Origin: an uncultured Planctomycetales bacterium
Lineage (GTDB): Bacteria > Planctomycetota > Planctomycetia > Isosphaerales > Isosphaeraceae
DNA length: 47,057 nucleotides
Assembly (NCBI GenBank): GCA_903926465.1
Contig: CAIYJE010000086.1
Span: 1-47,057, forward strand
Direction of reading: 5' to 3'
A program made the position numbers and the translations under genes. Numbering within the stretch: position 1 is the first letter of the stretch; the number at the start of each line of letters is the position of its first letter. Shown piece after piece: positions 17,115 to 26,532 of the stretch. The notes beneath the pieces are model-generated. The model saw only the letters and a list, made by a program, of their open reading frames with translations, had not been told where the DNA came from and ran no database searches.

Positions 17115-18497
17115 CTACAGGCTCCAGCCCTTGCGATATTCCGTGTGAATGAACTCATTCAGGGCCGGTACGTTCTTGACCTTCAGGTTTTCGCTATCCC
17201 ATTCCAGCCGCTGGCCTGGGGCGCGCAGGGCGAGCACGCCCAGCAAGACGATTTCGGTGAGTGGTCCCGCATACTCAAAATTGGAAATCGGCTTCGGCCC
17301 CCCTTTGCAGGCCAGCAGCCATTCCTCGTAATGGCCAGGCGAACGCTCCATCGACTTGGGCACGAGCTTGGCCTGTTCCTCAAGCGCAGCAGGCAACAAA
17401 CGCGGCATGCCGCCGTGAGAACTGTGGTACATCTTGCCCTGGGAACCAACGTAAAGCACACCATTATCCGGTAGCTTGGTGCCTGACGGCATTTCCAGAG
17501 GGGTTGGCGGCATGAGCCCCCCTTCATACCACGTCATCCTGACCGGTGGCAAAGCGCCTCGCGCGGGGAACTCATAGGTGATGATCGAGGCAATGGGGTA
17601 AGTTTCAAAATTGGGTGTGTTACCTTCCAGATAACTGCCATCCAAGGTCACGCTGGCCTCTACGCTGGTGGGCGCTCCAAGGCCCAGTGCCCAGACCGGG
17701 TGGTCAATGATATGGCACCCCATATCTCCCAATGCGCCGGTGCCAAAATCACGCCAGCCACGCCAGCCCTGAGGCGTGTACATCGGGTGGTAAGGGCGTT
17801 CACGAATGGGACCCAGCCAAAGATTCCAGTCCAGAGAGGCGGGAACCGGCGGGGTATCCTTGGGCCGGTCAATCCCCTGCTTCCAAAGCCGCCCTGCACG
17901 ATCTGACCAAACGTGAACCTCACGAACATCACCCAGAATCCCGGCTCCAATCCATTCGTTAGTCAGCCGAGCCCCTTCGGTGGCGTGCCCCTGGTTTCCC
18001 ATCTGGGTCATGACACCGGCCAACTTCGCAGCCTTGGTAATTTCACGGCATTCGTGCAAGGTGTGCGTCAGCGGCTTCTGGCAGTAAACATGCTTGCCGG
18101 CTTTGATCGCCGCCATGGTGGCCACCGCATGAATATGGTCTGGCGTACCTACTGTCAAGGCGTCCAGATTCTGGGCTTCTTTATCGATCAGTTCTCGGAA
18201 ATCTCGATACCTGCGTGCGTTCGGAAACGCCTTGAACGCTCCCGCGTTATCATCCACATCGCAGATCGCCACAATCTGGGCACCGTTTTTGGCATGGGTC
18301 GAAATGTCGCCGCCACCCATTCCCCCCGCGCCAATACCAGCCAGATTCACGGCTTCGCTAGGCGCAAGATACCCGGGGCCGCCCAATACATGCCGTGGGA
18401 CAACGGTGAACGCAAAGGCACTCACGCCGGCAAACGCAAGAAAACCGCGGCGGGACGCAGCGTGGTGTGGAATCTCGTTACCGTTGAATGTAGACAT
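17115..18497 (-). CDS. Gfo/Idh/MocA family oxidoreductase, Tat-exported
   Basis: The 460-residue protein starts with a twin-arginine signal (SRRGFLAFAGVSAFAF), then an NAD(P)-binding Rossmann domain with NLAGIGAGGMGGGDI and VAICDVDD, and the QKPLTHTL motif, the family's EKP-like catalytic lysine segment, in which Gln replaces Glu. The C-terminal half is the usual alpha/beta substrate domain. Family members oxidise or reduce sugars or cyclitols, often at C3. The Tat signal means a folded enzyme carrying bound cofactor is exported. AGGA lies seven bases before the ATG at 18497; an in-frame start 11 codons upstream is less likely because it precedes the Tat signal with unrelated residues. It is probably transcribed with the downstream DUF1080 gene. 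Confidence 0.92.
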   Translation of the reverse strand: MSTFNGNEIPHHAASRRGFLAFAGVSAFAFTVVPRHVLGGPGYLAPSEAVNLAGIGAGGMGGGDISTHAKNGAQIVAICDVDDNAGAFKAFPNARRYRDFRELIDKEAQNLDALTVGTPDHIHAVATMAAIKAGKHVYCQKPLTHTLHECREITKAAKLAGVMTQMGNQGHATEGARLTNEWIGAGILGDVREVHVWSDRAGRLWKQGIDRPKDTPPVPASLDWNLWLGPIRERPYHPMYTPQGWRGWRDFGTGALGDMGCHIIDHPVWALGLGAPTSVEASVTLDGSYLEGNTPNFETYPIASIITYEFPARGALPPVRMTWYEGGLMPPTPLEMPSGTKLPDNGVLYVGSQGKMYHSSHGGMPRLLPAALEEQAKLVPKSMERSPGHYEEWLLACKGGPKPISNFEYAGPLTEIVLLGVLALRAPGQRLEWDSENLKVKNVPALNEFIHTEYRKGWSL

Positions 18498-18674
18498 AGC
18501 ACCGTCCTGTTCCTGGCATAAGAGGGTCACAGAAGGCAGGATTCAAGCGGAAGCAAACCGACACGACCTGGACTCAAAATATCCTGTCGGTACCCAGTTG
18601 GCAACGGCCCAACAAGCCATTCCAGTGACCGGATCAAGCCGAATCTCAAGCAAACCAGAGACTTAACAGATCTC

Positions 18675-19043
18675 TCAGGACATGAGCAGCAATAACTGAT
18701 GTGAACTAGTCGATTTGAGAACCTTGACAGCGTACAGTTCGCATGCAGAGGCAATATCTTGCAAGAACCGATCGGCCAGGTACGGTTCATGCAACTCAAT
18801 CACAAGGTTTCGAACTCGGTGTAACCAGCTTGCACAGTCTGCAAAGACCTCCTGCTCGGCCCCTTCAATATCACACTTGAGAAGGTCGATCGTCGGCGGA
18901 TTACCTGCCTGGATCCCTTTCAATGACGAAGTCGAGAATAACGGTTCCAGGTTCACCATTCGCCCAGAGTGGGCCATACAACGTATCATGTGATCTCTGT
19001 CGAACATCCCTAGGTAGCGAATCGCCGAAACGCCCGTTTCCAT
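18675..19043 (-). pseudogene. FkbM-type methyltransferase, C-terminal remnant
   Basis: About 122 residues carry the second half of an FkbM methyltransferase: PTIDLLKCDIEGAEQEVFADCASWL followed by NLVIELHEPY. The first half, with the SAM-binding glycine loop, is absent. Upstream on the same strand lies the 3' end of the sulfotransferase gene, and the frame continues into it only without homology. I therefore read it as a 5'-truncated copy. The start given is the first ATG after the sulfotransferase stop; a longer frame overlapping that gene (to 19139) also exists. It would lack SAM binding and is unlikely to be active. Confidence 0.65.
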
Positions 19044-19068
19044 GATTCCCGAAAGGCTACTGGGAGGA

Positions 19069-19905
19069 TCACGAAATCTCAGACTTGGTGATTTCAGAAT
19101 GAGGTGTCTCGGCCCAGGAATGATCGGCCTCATAGCCAAGCGTGATCAGAGCGTTACCAAACAGAGCGAGAAACTCCCGCCGGTGCGCGGCAGTGAGATG
19201 CTTTTCCCACTGTCGTGATTGGCCTGAACGCACGTGGGACGAGTTCTTGACCTTGCCGGAGAAGAGACTGTTGTCGTACGCCACCTGCAAACAGAGTGGT
19301 ATGGCTTGACCCGGAAATCCAAGAAACGTGAATATGCCGTGAAACAATTGCAGGTTTTCATCAACGATCAGATCTTCATACTTGATTTCCATCATCCGAT
19401 TATCGAAATAGTTCCAGGCAGTCATCTGGCCAATATGCTTGAAGGCCATATGCTCCATTTCAAACGAGATCCTGTCATCCAGTGATCTGTAAGAATTGAT
19501 TTTTTCTTGATACGTTTGGCCGCCAAATTCCTGGCGTTTAACATGCAGCCAGGCTTCCTTGGAACTGGCGTGGTAAAACGCGCTTGAAACAATCACGTCT
19601 CTTGGATCACGGATGAGGTGAATCCCTCTCCATGGTCGATTGTTATCATCCCAGCAGAACTGGCTACTGTAGGAAAGGTACACATCACATGACCGGGGTA
19701 TGCGGGTTCCCTCCCCGTGTTCGAACTTGAGGCCCGTTACTCGGCAGAGTTGCTGAAAAAGGTGCAACATCCATACCGTACCCGTTTTGTGGTGGGTGCC
19801 TAACTGGACCCGATCAGGCAAGGTGAGGGATCGGCATGTCATGGATTGAGCCAGCCTGACTCTGTCCGAGAGGCCGAGCACAAGCTTTCTGGCGGATCGT
19901 TTCAT
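19069..19905 (-). CDS. Sulfotransferase
   Basis: The 278-residue protein has both PAPS-binding elements of the sulfotransferase fold: the 5'-phosphosulfate loop HHKTGTVWM (about 38-46) and the 3'-phosphate site IRDPRDVIVSSAFYH (about 98-112). Family members move sulfate from PAPS to a hydroxyl or amine of sugars, lipids or small molecules. Given its place at the edge of a polysaccharide locus, a glycan acceptor is likely. No membrane segment or signal peptide is visible, so it is probably cytosolic. No strong Shine-Dalgarno precedes the ATG. The gene's end is adjacent to the FkbM remnant. No PAPS synthesis genes are in the window. Confidence 0.85.
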   Translation of the reverse strand: MKRSARKLVLGLSDRVRLAQSMTCRSLTLPDRVQLGTHHKTGTVWMLHLFQQLCRVTGLKFEHGEGTRIPRSCDVYLSYSSQFCWDDNNRPWRGIHLIRDPRDVIVSSAFYHASSKEAWLHVKRQEFGGQTYQEKINSYRSLDDRISFEMEHMAFKHIGQMTAWNYFDNRMMEIKYEDLIVDENLQLFHGIFTFLGFPGQAIPLCLQVAYDNSLFSGKVKNSSHVRSGQSRQWEKHLTAAHRREFLALFGNALITLGYEADHSWAETPHSEITKSEIS

Positions 19906-20047
19906 GGCTTGAATCTGGCAACGCAGTCTGCAAGTTAAACCTTGGGACGGCCTTCAGGGGTTGGGGTCTGTCAAAAACCTCGCGACCACACACAATTCAC
20001 ATGAATATCCACACCACATTCAAGGCGAACGTGACACCTGTTTCGAA

Positions 20048-21250
20048 TCAACTCGGCGAGCTGACTTCCAGTGTCTCAACCATGTCGCGGGCAATCCTAT
20101 CCCAGGAATAATGATCCCAGAGGTATTCAGATTCCACGGGTTCCGGAAATTCTCCGTCGCTCAGAGCGTCCACGAAACGATCGCGTTCACGAACAAGCAC
20201 CGAGGATTCGAGATCCGAAAAGCCACGCACCCCGAACGGGGTCGAGAGCACCGGCAGGCCATGACTCAAGTAATGAAGGAGTTTCAGGTTCGTCCCGCTG
20301 CCCGTGACGACCAGATTCAGTCCAATGGTGCCAGCCACGGCATATCGTCTGAAACTGCGGTGATCGGTATCCATGAAGACATTCGGCAGGGTCGATTGAT
20401 GCGCAAAACGTTGGCCACACCCACCCTGAATCACAAAGCCTACATCCTTGGCATGGGGCGCAACGTGCTCTAACAGGTACTGGACGGCAATCCGATTATG
20501 CTCAACATCGCTCCCAGAGTAGATCGCTTTCCTGGAGAAGGACGCCATTCCGGGAAATCGCGCCTCCATTGCAGCTGCGTCGTCGCTGGTGGGATGAATT
20601 TTGGAGATGCCATTTGGAGCCAGCGTGCACTTCTCGCCCGGCATGGCATACAAATCCATCAAACGCTCCCGATCGTTTGATGAGACGCTGAAAACATGAT
20701 TGCTCCGCTCAACCAAGGCCTGTTCTAGCCGACGAATTCTGCGACCAACCCGTTCGGCTATCCAGGGATGGCGGCATTCATGACGCACATAGTCAAATTC
20801 GACATTCTGGGCATCGTAACCAACCTGGACTCCGTCCGGTATACACGCGAGCAGTGAAGCGAAAGCAACCTGTGAGAAAATCACCACATCGAAGTCACGC
20901 ATGATCCGGGTCACAAGTAACTTGAGACCAGGATGAAACGAGGCAATCACGTGATACGGCAGGAGCCTGCCTTGCAACAGCGTGTGCATGGGAAAGAAAT
21001 AAGGCACCTGCTGGAGTTCGAACGGCTCATTTTGCAGAGCTTCAGACTTCTGTGCAGGGTGGTAGGGGGTAAGAACCGTCACCCTCTGTCCGGCTCTCGC
21101 CATCCCGCGCGCAAGCCCAACCATCCGAATCTGGCCGCCACCGGCCGTTGGAAACACCGGATAGGGAACAACCAGTAGAATGCGCCGTTTGCGGATCAAC
21201 GGAGCTTCATTCGCTCCGCTCAGGTGTTTCGGGGACCCTTGGGGCATCAT
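20048..21250 (-). CDS. Glycosyltransferase family 4
   Basis: With the ATG at 21250 the protein has 400 residues and begins close to the family's first strand: RRILLVVPYPVFPTAGGGQIRMVGLARGMARAGQRVTVLTPYHP, a GT4 N-terminal Rossmann domain. The C-terminal domain has the nucleotide-sugar site VVTGSGTNLKLLHYLSHGLPVLSTPFGVRGF, which includes the family's conserved EX7E-like region in altered form. GT-B fold enzymes of this type transfer a sugar from a nucleotide donor with retention. A G-rich stretch seven bases before 21250 may act as Shine-Dalgarno. Alternatives are an ATG at 21316 and a TTG at 21442, which would add a 64-residue leader without family resemblance. The sugar is unknown. Confidence 0.85.
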   Translation of the reverse strand: MMPQGSPKHLSGANEAPLIRKRRILLVVPYPVFPTAGGGQIRMVGLARGMARAGQRVTVLTPYHPAQKSEALQNEPFELQQVPYFFPMHTLLQGRLLPYHVIASFHPGLKLLVTRIMRDFDVVIFSQVAFASLLACIPDGVQVGYDAQNVEFDYVRHECRHPWIAERVGRRIRRLEQALVERSNHVFSVSSNDRERLMDLYAMPGEKCTLAPNGISKIHPTSDDAAAMEARFPGMASFSRKAIYSGSDVEHNRIAVQYLLEHVAPHAKDVGFVIQGGCGQRFAHQSTLPNVFMDTDHRSFRRYAVAGTIGLNLVVTGSGTNLKLLHYLSHGLPVLSTPFGVRGFSDLESSVLVRERDRFVDALSDGEFPEPVESEYLWDHYSWDRIARDMVETLEVSSPS

Positions 21251-21594
21251 CAGAACGCCCCCCACACATTCATCAAGGTCAGGCCGATCCACCAAACGCT
21301 CAGGTCCATTCCTCATAATCCTGACATTTCTGAAGGCCGGTTCGACCCTGGGCTTGATGAACGGAAGCTGGTTCTCTGGTAAAACTAGCACGCACAACGC
21401 ATTCAATGCCGAACCAACACAAGGCAACGAACTGCTGATCAAAAATCGATGAGGGCGAGAATCTGGAGCAACTTTCTAGAAGTTTGATCATAGCCTGAAG
21501 CTTCAGAAAGTTGAATTGAAAACCCAATTCTCCATTGCCCCAGGCATACTTTCGCGGGCAACGGTCTCGGAAGCGAAAAAAGGATGCCCGCATC

Positions 21595-22791
21595 CTAAAG
21601 ACGCAATCCTCGCTGAAGCGCCTCCAGGTACTGGTGGCCATGCTCAAGATCTGGCTCAAGGTAGTTACCTTCAGCCCATTCATTCCAGGACTTCACAAAC
21701 ACCAGCCTTCGCTCGGCACCTGAAGTGGCTTGTAGCTTTTGGGCAGCATGGCTGCAGAGCTCTTCGAATAACTCTGGAGTCGAACCCCTGAGCACCACAC
21801 CGCTGTAGCCAGATCTAGGCGTATTGTCCCAGTTGGGAATGAGCACCGGATGTTCGCATGGCCTGGTGGGTGCCGTTGCAAAGTGCCGCAAGTAATCTTG
21901 GTACCGATACATTTTCGGTTTGCGCACCAGGCGGTGAAACGCGTCCTCGGCTTGCCGGACGAATTTTCGGATGCCCTGCACGTTCTGGGCGCCAGAACCG
22001 GTTGGACGACGTTGGATCGTTTGCTTTCCGTCTCCCATAGGTTGCGCAGACTGGGCCTGGGCACTGGCCCCCCTGACCCAGGTCATTGCCTGTTTCAGAA
22101 GCCCAAACCCAGGACGAGGCATTTTCAGAAACGGTAGATTGTCAATAAACGCACTGAAACCAACATCCGGAATCAAAGATTCGTTGGCAATGAAATAGAA
22201 GCCTTTGACCCCTTCTTTGGCGGCCAGCTCATTCCAGAGCTCAATAAAGCGTTTCAGATCGGGGATGGCAGCCGGCTTGTAAATCAAGAACACGCGAAGC
22301 CCATCCACGGTCACGTAGCGAGGATCCCGAAATGCCGGCAAGAGCGCGTAAAAATGCCGGATATGATCGGCCTCGCCGGGGTATGTTTGCTCAGCCAGTA
22401 TTCGATTGGGAGCCCCGTACCATTTCCCGGTCCAGGTTTCATTGGCCCAGGCCAGACAGAACGGAAAGTCTGGTTCCCCAGATGCCACAACCTCGGCCAA
22501 GGGGCGTTCAAGAAGTTGCTTTCCATCACCAAACCAGTAATGCCAGTAACAGAATCCTTCAATGCCATAGGCCCGGGCAAGCGCGGCCTGAGCTTCTCTC
22601 GCTTCGGGAAGACGAAGGTCATAAAACCCGAGGTCTGCCGGGACCCGAGGCTGTTTGTGCCGCCCGAAAAGTGGTTTGGCTCGGGCCACATTCGTCCACT
22701 CGGTGAATCCCTTACCCCACCACTGGTCATTCTCTGGAATGGGATGAAATTGAGGCAAGTACAACGCAAGAACACGAGTTCGGTTTTCCAT
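21595..22791 (-). CDS. WbsX / GH99-like protein
   Basis: The 398-residue product matches the WbsX family: ALYLPQFHPIPENDQWWGKGFTEW at the start, then FCYWHYWFGDGKQLLERPL, FPFCLAWANETWTGKWYG and, near the end, FVKSWNEWAEGNYLEPD. The acidic residues in these blocks match a GH99-like TIM barrel. WbsX is commonly found in O-antigen and other polysaccharide loci and has been listed as a glycosyltransferase, although its fold suggests glycoside cleavage or transglycosylation; I leave this open. The ATG at 22791 is preferred over the TTG 14 codons upstream (22833) because family similarity starts immediately after it. Confidence 0.88.
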   Translation of the reverse strand: MENRTRVLALYLPQFHPIPENDQWWGKGFTEWTNVARAKPLFGRHKQPRVPADLGFYDLRLPEAREAQAALARAYGIEGFCYWHYWFGDGKQLLERPLAEVVASGEPDFPFCLAWANETWTGKWYGAPNRILAEQTYPGEADHIRHFYALLPAFRDPRYVTVDGLRVFLIYKPAAIPDLKRFIELWNELAAKEGVKGFYFIANESLIPDVGFSAFIDNLPFLKMPRPGFGLLKQAMTWVRGASAQAQSAQPMGDGKQTIQRRPTGSGAQNVQGIRKFVRQAEDAFHRLVRKPKMYRYQDYLRHFATAPTRPCEHPVLIPNWDNTPRSGYSGVVLRGSTPELFEELCSHAAQKLQATSGAERRLVFVKSWNEWAEGNYLEPDLEHGHQYLEALQRGLRL

Positions 22792-22833
22792 ACCACCGGG
22801 TTTCCAATCGCTCGCTGCCGTAGATTCTTTCAA

Positions 22834-23323
22834 GACAAGTATTTGCGTTCTCGTAACGCGCCCTGGCCAATCATTGCTGGCTCGGCTCTATCGTTTGAAC
22901 GTCATCTGAATTCGATGGTCAAATATCCTACAAAAATCAGGGGCTGGCAAATCCTGTTGTAATCTTACCCAGGATGCTCGCGAAGGTTATCGGTTCAATC
23001 CTGCCAGCGTATCCATGCGATAACGTGACTCTGCCTGGAACGCCAGAGACATTTCGCGAATCAACCACGCCATCTACCACAAACCCAAAACGGCCTGTGG
23101 TATATTTGACTGCAAATCTTCAGAAGATCCGTGCCCGCAACCGAGTTGACATCCTCCTGAAGACCATAAAGATTGCGGCTTTCTATCATTCCGTGAATCA
23201 GGGCTACGAACGGAACGATAAGCTTAGCGGGTCTCACGTCCTTCCGGGCTAGATGGCGTCTTTGACATACGATTCCGGACGGCACATCGGGTCATGCCAG
23301 AGAAATCATGAAGAACATGGACC
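22834..23323. other. Divergent intergenic region inside the glycan locus
   Basis: About 490 bases with no convincing gene, more AT-rich than the surrounding DNA. It must contain promoters for the minus-strand WbsX group and the plus-strand aminotransferase. A possible sigma-70-like element is TTGACA at 23146-23151 with a TAAAGA at 23167-23172 (15-base spacer), oriented toward the aminotransferase. This spacer is short, so the call is weak. Confidence 0.4.
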
Positions 23324-24472
23324 ATGAACAGCAGAATTCCGTTTAACCGTCCGTTTGTCGCCGGCAAGGAATTATTCTATATCGCACAGGCAATCACGTT
23401 CGGCAACTTGGGGGGCAATGGCCATTTTACGAACCAATGTGCCCGCCTGCTTGAAGAACGGTTCAAGATCCCCAAGGTGCTGCTGGTTCCATCGTGCACG
23501 GCTGCGCTGGAAATGGCTGCGATTCTGTTTGACCTGAAGCCAGGAGACGAGGTCCTGCTGCCCTCGTTCACCTTTGTGTCCACAGCCAGTTGCCTGGTCA
23601 GGCTGGGCGTACGACCGGTGTTCGTTGATATCCGGCCAGACACCCTGAACATTGATGAGAATTTGCTGGAACAAGCCATCACCAACCGGACCCGTGCTAT
23701 CTTTCCGGTTCATTACGCGGGCCTTGGCTGCAATATGACCCGGATCATGCAAATCGCAGAGAACTTCGGCCTCAGGGTTGCCGAAGATGCGGCCCAAGCT
23801 GTCAATTCTTACCAGAACGGTCGCGCCTTGGGGTCGATTGGCCATCTCGGTTGCTACAGCTTTCATGAAACCAAGAACGTAATCTGCGGCGAAGGCGGCG
23901 CGCTTTGCATCAACGATCCTGCCCTTATTGAGCGGGCCGAGATCATCCGAGACAAAGGCACCAACCGAAAGCAGTTTTTTCGGGGGCAAGTTGACAAGTA
24001 CACCTGGGTCGATAACGGTTCAAGCTACGTCCCCAGCGAACTTTCGATGGCGTTTCTGTATGCCCAGCTAGAGATGGTCGATACCATTAACGCCCGCCGC
24101 AGAACAATCTATCAGTATTACGAGCATGCCTTGATCCCACTCGCTGAAGAAGGATGGCTGCGGTTGCCGCTTGCCTGCGAACACGGAGAAACTAACTCCC
24201 ACCTGTTCTATATTCTGCTCAAAGATCAGGTCACGCGCAACGCGTTGATGGATCATCTGAATGGACATGGGATCAATGCGGTATTCCATTACGTGCCTTT
24301 GCACAGTTCACCCATGGGCCAGACATACGGATACGCCCCGCGTGACCTACCTGTCACCGAGGAGATCAGCGGCAGACTGTTGAGGCTCCCGCTCTATTAC
24401 GATATCAACGAGGTTGACCAAGCGAAGGTTGTCGAGCAAATCTCGGCGTTCTTCAAGAAAGCAAACCCGTGA
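23324..24472 (+). CDS. wecE: dTDP-4-amino-4,6-dideoxygalactose transaminase (WecE/RffA)
   Basis: The 382-residue PLP enzyme closely follows WecE/RffA of the DegT/DnrJ/EryC1/StrS family: IPFNRPFVAGKE, LLVPSCTAALEMAA, SFTFVSTASCLV, FVDIRPDTLNIDE, FPVHYAGLGCNM, then the PLP-lysine motif SFHETKN with Lys184, and KGTNRKQFFRGQVDKYTWVDNGSSY. WecE converts dTDP-4-keto-6-deoxyglucose with glutamate to dTDP-4-amino-4,6-dideoxygalactose (Fuc4N). Length matches the family. The rest of a Fuc4N pathway (RmlA, RmlB, the acetyltransferase WecD) is not in the window, so its donor must come from elsewhere. A methyltransferase follows on the same strand after about 140 bases. No strong Shine-Dalgarno is seen before the ATG. 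Confidence 0.92.
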   Translation: MNSRIPFNRPFVAGKELFYIAQAITFGNLGGNGHFTNQCARLLEERFKIPKVLLVPSCTAALEMAAILFDLKPGDEVLLPSFTFVSTASCLVRLGVRPVFVDIRPDTLNIDENLLEQAITNRTRAIFPVHYAGLGCNMTRIMQIAENFGLRVAEDAAQAVNSYQNGRALGSIGHLGCYSFHETKNVICGEGGALCINDPALIERAEIIRDKGTNRKQFFRGQVDKYTWVDNGSSYVPSELSMAFLYAQLEMVDTINARRRTIYQYYEHALIPLAEEGWLRLPLACEHGETNSHLFYILLKDQVTRNALMDHLNGHGINAVFHYVPLHSSPMGQTYGYAPRDLPVTEEISGRLLRLPLYYDINEVDQAKVVEQISAFFKKANP

Positions 24473-24613
24473 TCCTGATCCGGCCCCGTAGCAATCACTC
24501 CTGGCTGCAATCACCAGAGTATGCCGGGCTCAAAAAGAACCCCCGAGCCCGCTAAACCAGCCTGCCTTCGGGCCGCCAATCCTGAACGATCTGAGACGCA
24601 GGAGACCGCAGCG

Positions 24614-25486
24614 ATGATGTGCGACCCCTATCAGCTTGATGAGTCCACCGGAGTTCGGATTCCACCCGAGCCGGTACACCATCGCGAACAGGAGTATAAC
24701 TCGCAGGGGCACGAGGTTCTGGCGGCCATGCAGCGAGACCACTTCTGGTATCGCGGCCGGCACCGGTTCCTTCTGCACGCTGTGAACCAGTGGGCCGTAC
24801 CACACTTCCCGCATGAATCTTCGCCGCGAGTGATCGACCTGGGCGGTGGCTGTGGAGGCTGGGTGCGGTATCTGGCAGAAGGTTCTCCATGGATCGCTCC
24901 TGAATTGGCAATGGGCGATTCCTCGGCACATGCGCTCGCCTTGGCGGCACAACCTCTACCTTCACACGCCCAACTCTATCAGACCGATTTGCTCAATCTC
25001 CAATGGACCGATCGCTGGGATTGCGCGTTCCTTCTGGATGTTCTCGAACACATTCCGGATCACCAGGCAGCGCTACGCCAGATCCAGCAGGCGATGGCCC
25101 CAGGCGGGCTACTGTTCGTCACGGTCCCAGCCTTGAACGCGTTCTGGTCTTACGTCGATGAAGTTGGCTATCACCAGCGTAGGTATCAGGTCAAGGATTT
25201 CACTTCTCTGGCACCATCAACCGGCTGGAAGTTGCTGGACTGTCGATACTTCATGTTTTTCCTGAGCCCCTTGCTCTGGTTCAGCCGGGCAATCCAGGCT
25301 CGAAAAGTCCAGCCACTTACATTCGATGAGCGTTTGAAACTTGCCCAGAAAGGGGACGCCGTTCCCCCATTTCTGGTTAATCAAGGGCTAGCCGCCATCT
25401 TCGCCAGCGAAACGCCGATCGGCCATCACCTGAAGTTCCCTTGGGGCACGTCAATCCTGGCCGTGCTCCAGAAACCTGAGGCGTGA
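24614..25486 (+). CDS. Class I SAM-dependent methyltransferase
   Basis: The 290-residue protein has the SAM loop VIDLGGGCGGWVRYL (about 75-89), then WDCAFLLDVLEHIPDHQAALRQIQQAMAPGGLLFVTVPAL, the typical motif order of Methyltransf_11/23 enzymes. N-terminal HFWYRGRHRFLL is common in methyltransferases found in glycan loci. AGGAG nine bases before 24614 supports this start (a second ATG follows directly). Starting at 24521 would add 31 residues overlapping a GC hairpin (24525-24531 with 24545-24551). The acceptor may be a sugar or lipid carrier; sequence does not decide. Its stop is one base from the end of the convergent GT2 gene. Confidence 0.85.
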   Translation: MMCDPYQLDESTGVRIPPEPVHHREQEYNSQGHEVLAAMQRDHFWYRGRHRFLLHAVNQWAVPHFPHESSPRVIDLGGGCGGWVRYLAEGSPWIAPELAMGDSSAHALALAAQPLPSHAQLYQTDLLNLQWTDRWDCAFLLDVLEHIPDHQAALRQIQQAMAPGGLLFVTVPALNAFWSYVDEVGYHQRRYQVKDFTSLAPSTGWKLLDCRYFMFFLSPLLWFSRAIQARKVQPLTFDERLKLAQKGDAVPPFLVNQGLAAIFASETPIGHHLKFPWGTSILAVLQKPEA

Positions 25487-25487
25487 C

Positions 25488-26459
25488 TCACAGTTCAAGC
25501 TTGTTCTGGGTCATCTCAACAGATGGTGTGGCCTCAAGGCCGCCGACACGTTCGGCAACCACGTAAAGTGGACGGCCCTTTACCTGATCAAAGATCTGAC
25601 CTACATACAGGCCAACCACGCCTTGAATAAAGATTATCGCACCGCCAAGCAAACACGTGAGCACCACCGTGCTCGCCCACCCAGGAGATGGATTCCCGTT
25701 CAGCGCAGCCCAAAAGGCCCAGCAGCCAACCCCCAGTCCAAAGACGGAGATCAAAACGCCCATCAGCACAACCGCTTCCAACCAACGGGTCGTCTGAAAA
25801 AATAGCCCTTGCATTCCAAGACGGATCAGCCTCGACAGGTTGTAACTGCTCTGACCAACGGCCCGCGCCTGATGCTCGTAATCAATCGTGACGGGGTCAA
25901 ACCCAAGCCACATTACGATCAACAGGTAATGTCGATTCACGTCCTTGAACGTCTTGAACTGATTAACAACAGGACGACCAAGTAGGCTGAGGGTACCGAG
26001 ATCGGAACTGATGGCTTGCCCGCTTAGCATTCGCATAATCCGGCTGTAGGCCCAGGATGTTACGCGTTTCAATGGGTGGTGCTGCTTGGCCAACCGTCGC
26101 GCCAATACGACCTGGTGCCCTTCCTGAAACTTTTCGTAAAGCCTGGTGATCACTTCGGGCGGTTCCTGCAGATCACAATCCAGCACCACTGCGGCCCGAC
26201 CCTGACACTCGGCCAATCCGGCGGAAATTGCATGCTGCTGTCCAAAGTTCCGGCTGAGGCGGATGGCCCGCACATGCGCTGGGTCAGTGCGTGCAAGCGC
26301 CGACATGACCAGCCAGGAATCATCGGGGCCGCGGTCGTCGACAAGCACAATCTCATAACTCAAGCCGAGAGATCTGGCTGTTTGAGAGATACGGTGGTGG
26401 AGCGACTCCAGGCAACCCGCACAACCATAAACCGGACTGATAATGCTGAGATCCACCAT
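25488..26459 (-). CDS. GtrB-like family 2 glycosyltransferase
   Basis: The 323-residue protein begins LSIISPVYGCAGCL with the GT2 (GT-A fold) nucleotide-binding strand, then VLVDDRGPDDSW, the acidic metal-binding motif VLDCDLQEPPE, and two C-terminal helices (VVLMGVLISVFGLGVGCWAFWAA and VVLTCLLGGAIIFIQGVVGLYVGQIFD). This is the layout of GtrB/DPM1-like enzymes that attach a sugar to polyprenyl phosphate at the inner membrane. The carried sugar could feed the large PMT-like protein in the same locus, a common pairing, but this is inference. The ATG at 26459 lies 70 bases after the stop of the neighbouring gene; the longer in-frame start (26660) would overlap that gene and adds non-family residues. 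No clear Shine-Dalgarno is seen. Confidence 0.85.
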   Translation of the reverse strand: MVDLSIISPVYGCAGCLESLHHRISQTARSLGLSYEIVLVDDRGPDDSWLVMSALARTDPAHVRAIRLSRNFGQQHAISAGLAECQGRAAVVLDCDLQEPPEVITRLYEKFQEGHQVVLARRLAKQHHPLKRVTSWAYSRIMRMLSGQAISSDLGTLSLLGRPVVNQFKTFKDVNRHYLLIVMWLGFDPVTIDYEHQARAVGQSSYNLSRLIRLGMQGLFFQTTRWLEAVVLMGVLISVFGLGVGCWAFWAALNGNPSPGWASTVVLTCLLGGAIIFIQGVVGLYVGQIFDQVKGRPLYVVAERVGGLEATPSVEMTQNKLEL

Positions 26460-26532
26460 GGTGCAATCTGGCCAATAATAGTAACTGATGAAGTAGAAAT
26501 TATCTTTGGGGTAAGACTTGCTGCGACTGGAG

